Source of the DNA: Ignavibacteriales bacterium
Lineage (GTDB): Bacteria > Bacteroidota > Ignavibacteria > UBA10030
Direction: 5' to 3'
Length of the DNA stretch: 38,820 bases
NCBI GenBank assembly: GCA_016193365.1
Contig: JACPSI010000003.1
Span: 1 to 38,820 of the forward strand
Under the pieces are notes generated by a model. The model was not told where the DNA came from and searched no databases. It worked only from the letters and a program-made list of their open reading frames with translations. Position numbers and translations under genes: made by a program. Every line of letters starts with the position of its first letter. Positions within the stretch are counted from its first letter, which is position 1. Of the stretch, positions 38,773-38,820 are shown in pieces.

Positions 38773-38820
38773 TTATTTCAGAAACATCATCTTCTTCACA
38801 GCCGCAAAGCCATCTGTCTG
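38773..38820 (-). CDS. C-terminal end of a T9SS cargo protein (5' part outside the window)
   Basis: Reading the minus strand from the window edge gives QTDGFAAVKKMMFLK and a TAA stop. This basic, hydrophobic ending (KKMMFLK) is the usual end of T9SS type A sorting domains and resembles the ends of the two cargo genes at the left of the window (TRKMLLTK, TRKMVLLK). Only 15 residues are visible, so the rest of the protein is unknown. It lies upstream of the lipoprotein and TonB receptor on the same strand and may share their transcript. Confidence 0.65.
   Translation of the reverse strand, partial: QTDGFAAVKKMMFLK

Noticed and set aside
1-38820. CRISPR arrays, tRNA or rRNA genes, insertion sequences, prophage
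   Set aside because: No regular repeat-spacer pattern, cloverleaf, rRNA stretch, transposase or integrase was seen. A covariance-model scan would settle small RNAs.

Overview
The window looks like chromosomal DNA from a free-living Gram-negative bacterium of the Bacteroidota/Chlorobiota (FCB) group, most likely Ignavibacteria-like. The evidence is C-terminal type IX secretion (T9SS) sorting domains on three proteins (the NxPNPFNP-type start and Y-F-Y-R-L-x-A core are visible in the two longer ones), a TonB-dependent receptor with a carboxypeptidase-like N-terminal domain beside a PorV/PorQ-like barrel, and a Bacteroidota-type promoter (TTTG, 19 nt, TATATTTA) ahead of pdhA. The genus cannot be fixed from sequence alone. 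I saw no rRNA, tRNA, CRISPR, insertion sequence or phage gene.

Layout. (1) 1-5071, plus strand: the 3' end of a secreted carbohydrate-binding-type protein and a GH18 chitinase-like enzyme, both T9SS cargo. (2) 5080-6754, minus: a sigma-54 activator with a degraded receiver domain and a small membrane protein. (3) 6899-12238, minus: a stressosome operon rsbR-rsbS-rsbT-rsbX, joined by overlapping start and stop codons to a NarX-type histidine kinase and its NarL-type response regulator. The kinase begins with an RsbU-N-like domain, the part of RsbU that binds RsbT in Bacillus. (4) 12524-14083, plus, divergent: a coiled-coil protein with a C-terminal receiver. (5) 14104-25631, minus: a compact run of nine genes (lone receiver, outer-membrane-type protein, unknown protein, PP2C phosphatase, Ser/Thr kinase with FHA, VWA-FHA protein, two hybrid histidine kinases, small membrane protein). 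The first of the two hybrid kinases also has an RsbU-N-like domain, and its ATP-binding domain looks defective. (6) 26038-29316, plus: pyruvate dehydrogenase E1-alpha, E1-beta and E2, ending in a terminator. (7) 29378-32292, plus: a four-gene ECF vitamin-type transporter (S, T, A, A'). (8) 32303-38820, minus: the tail of another T9SS cargo, a lipoprotein, a TonB-dependent receptor, a PorV-like barrel and an NHL-propeller lipoprotein.

How it works together (inference). The core is a 20 kb signalling island, 5080-25631. In Bacillus, stress makes RsbT phosphorylate RsbS and RsbR, leave the stressosome and bind the N-terminal domain of the RsbU phosphatase. Here no RsbU, RsbV, RsbW or sigma-B is present. 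The RsbT-docking domain is instead at the front of two histidine kinases. The simplest reading is that freed RsbT controls two-component phosphorelays, and that RsbX resets the complex. The neighbouring operon adds a membrane-linked Ser/Thr phosphorylation circuit with periplasmic domains on both the FHA protein and the phosphatase. RsbRST modules next to two-component genes are known in several bacteria. The two RsbU-N kinases, the degenerate kinase core and the adjoining STK/PP2C/FHA operon are the parts most worth following up.
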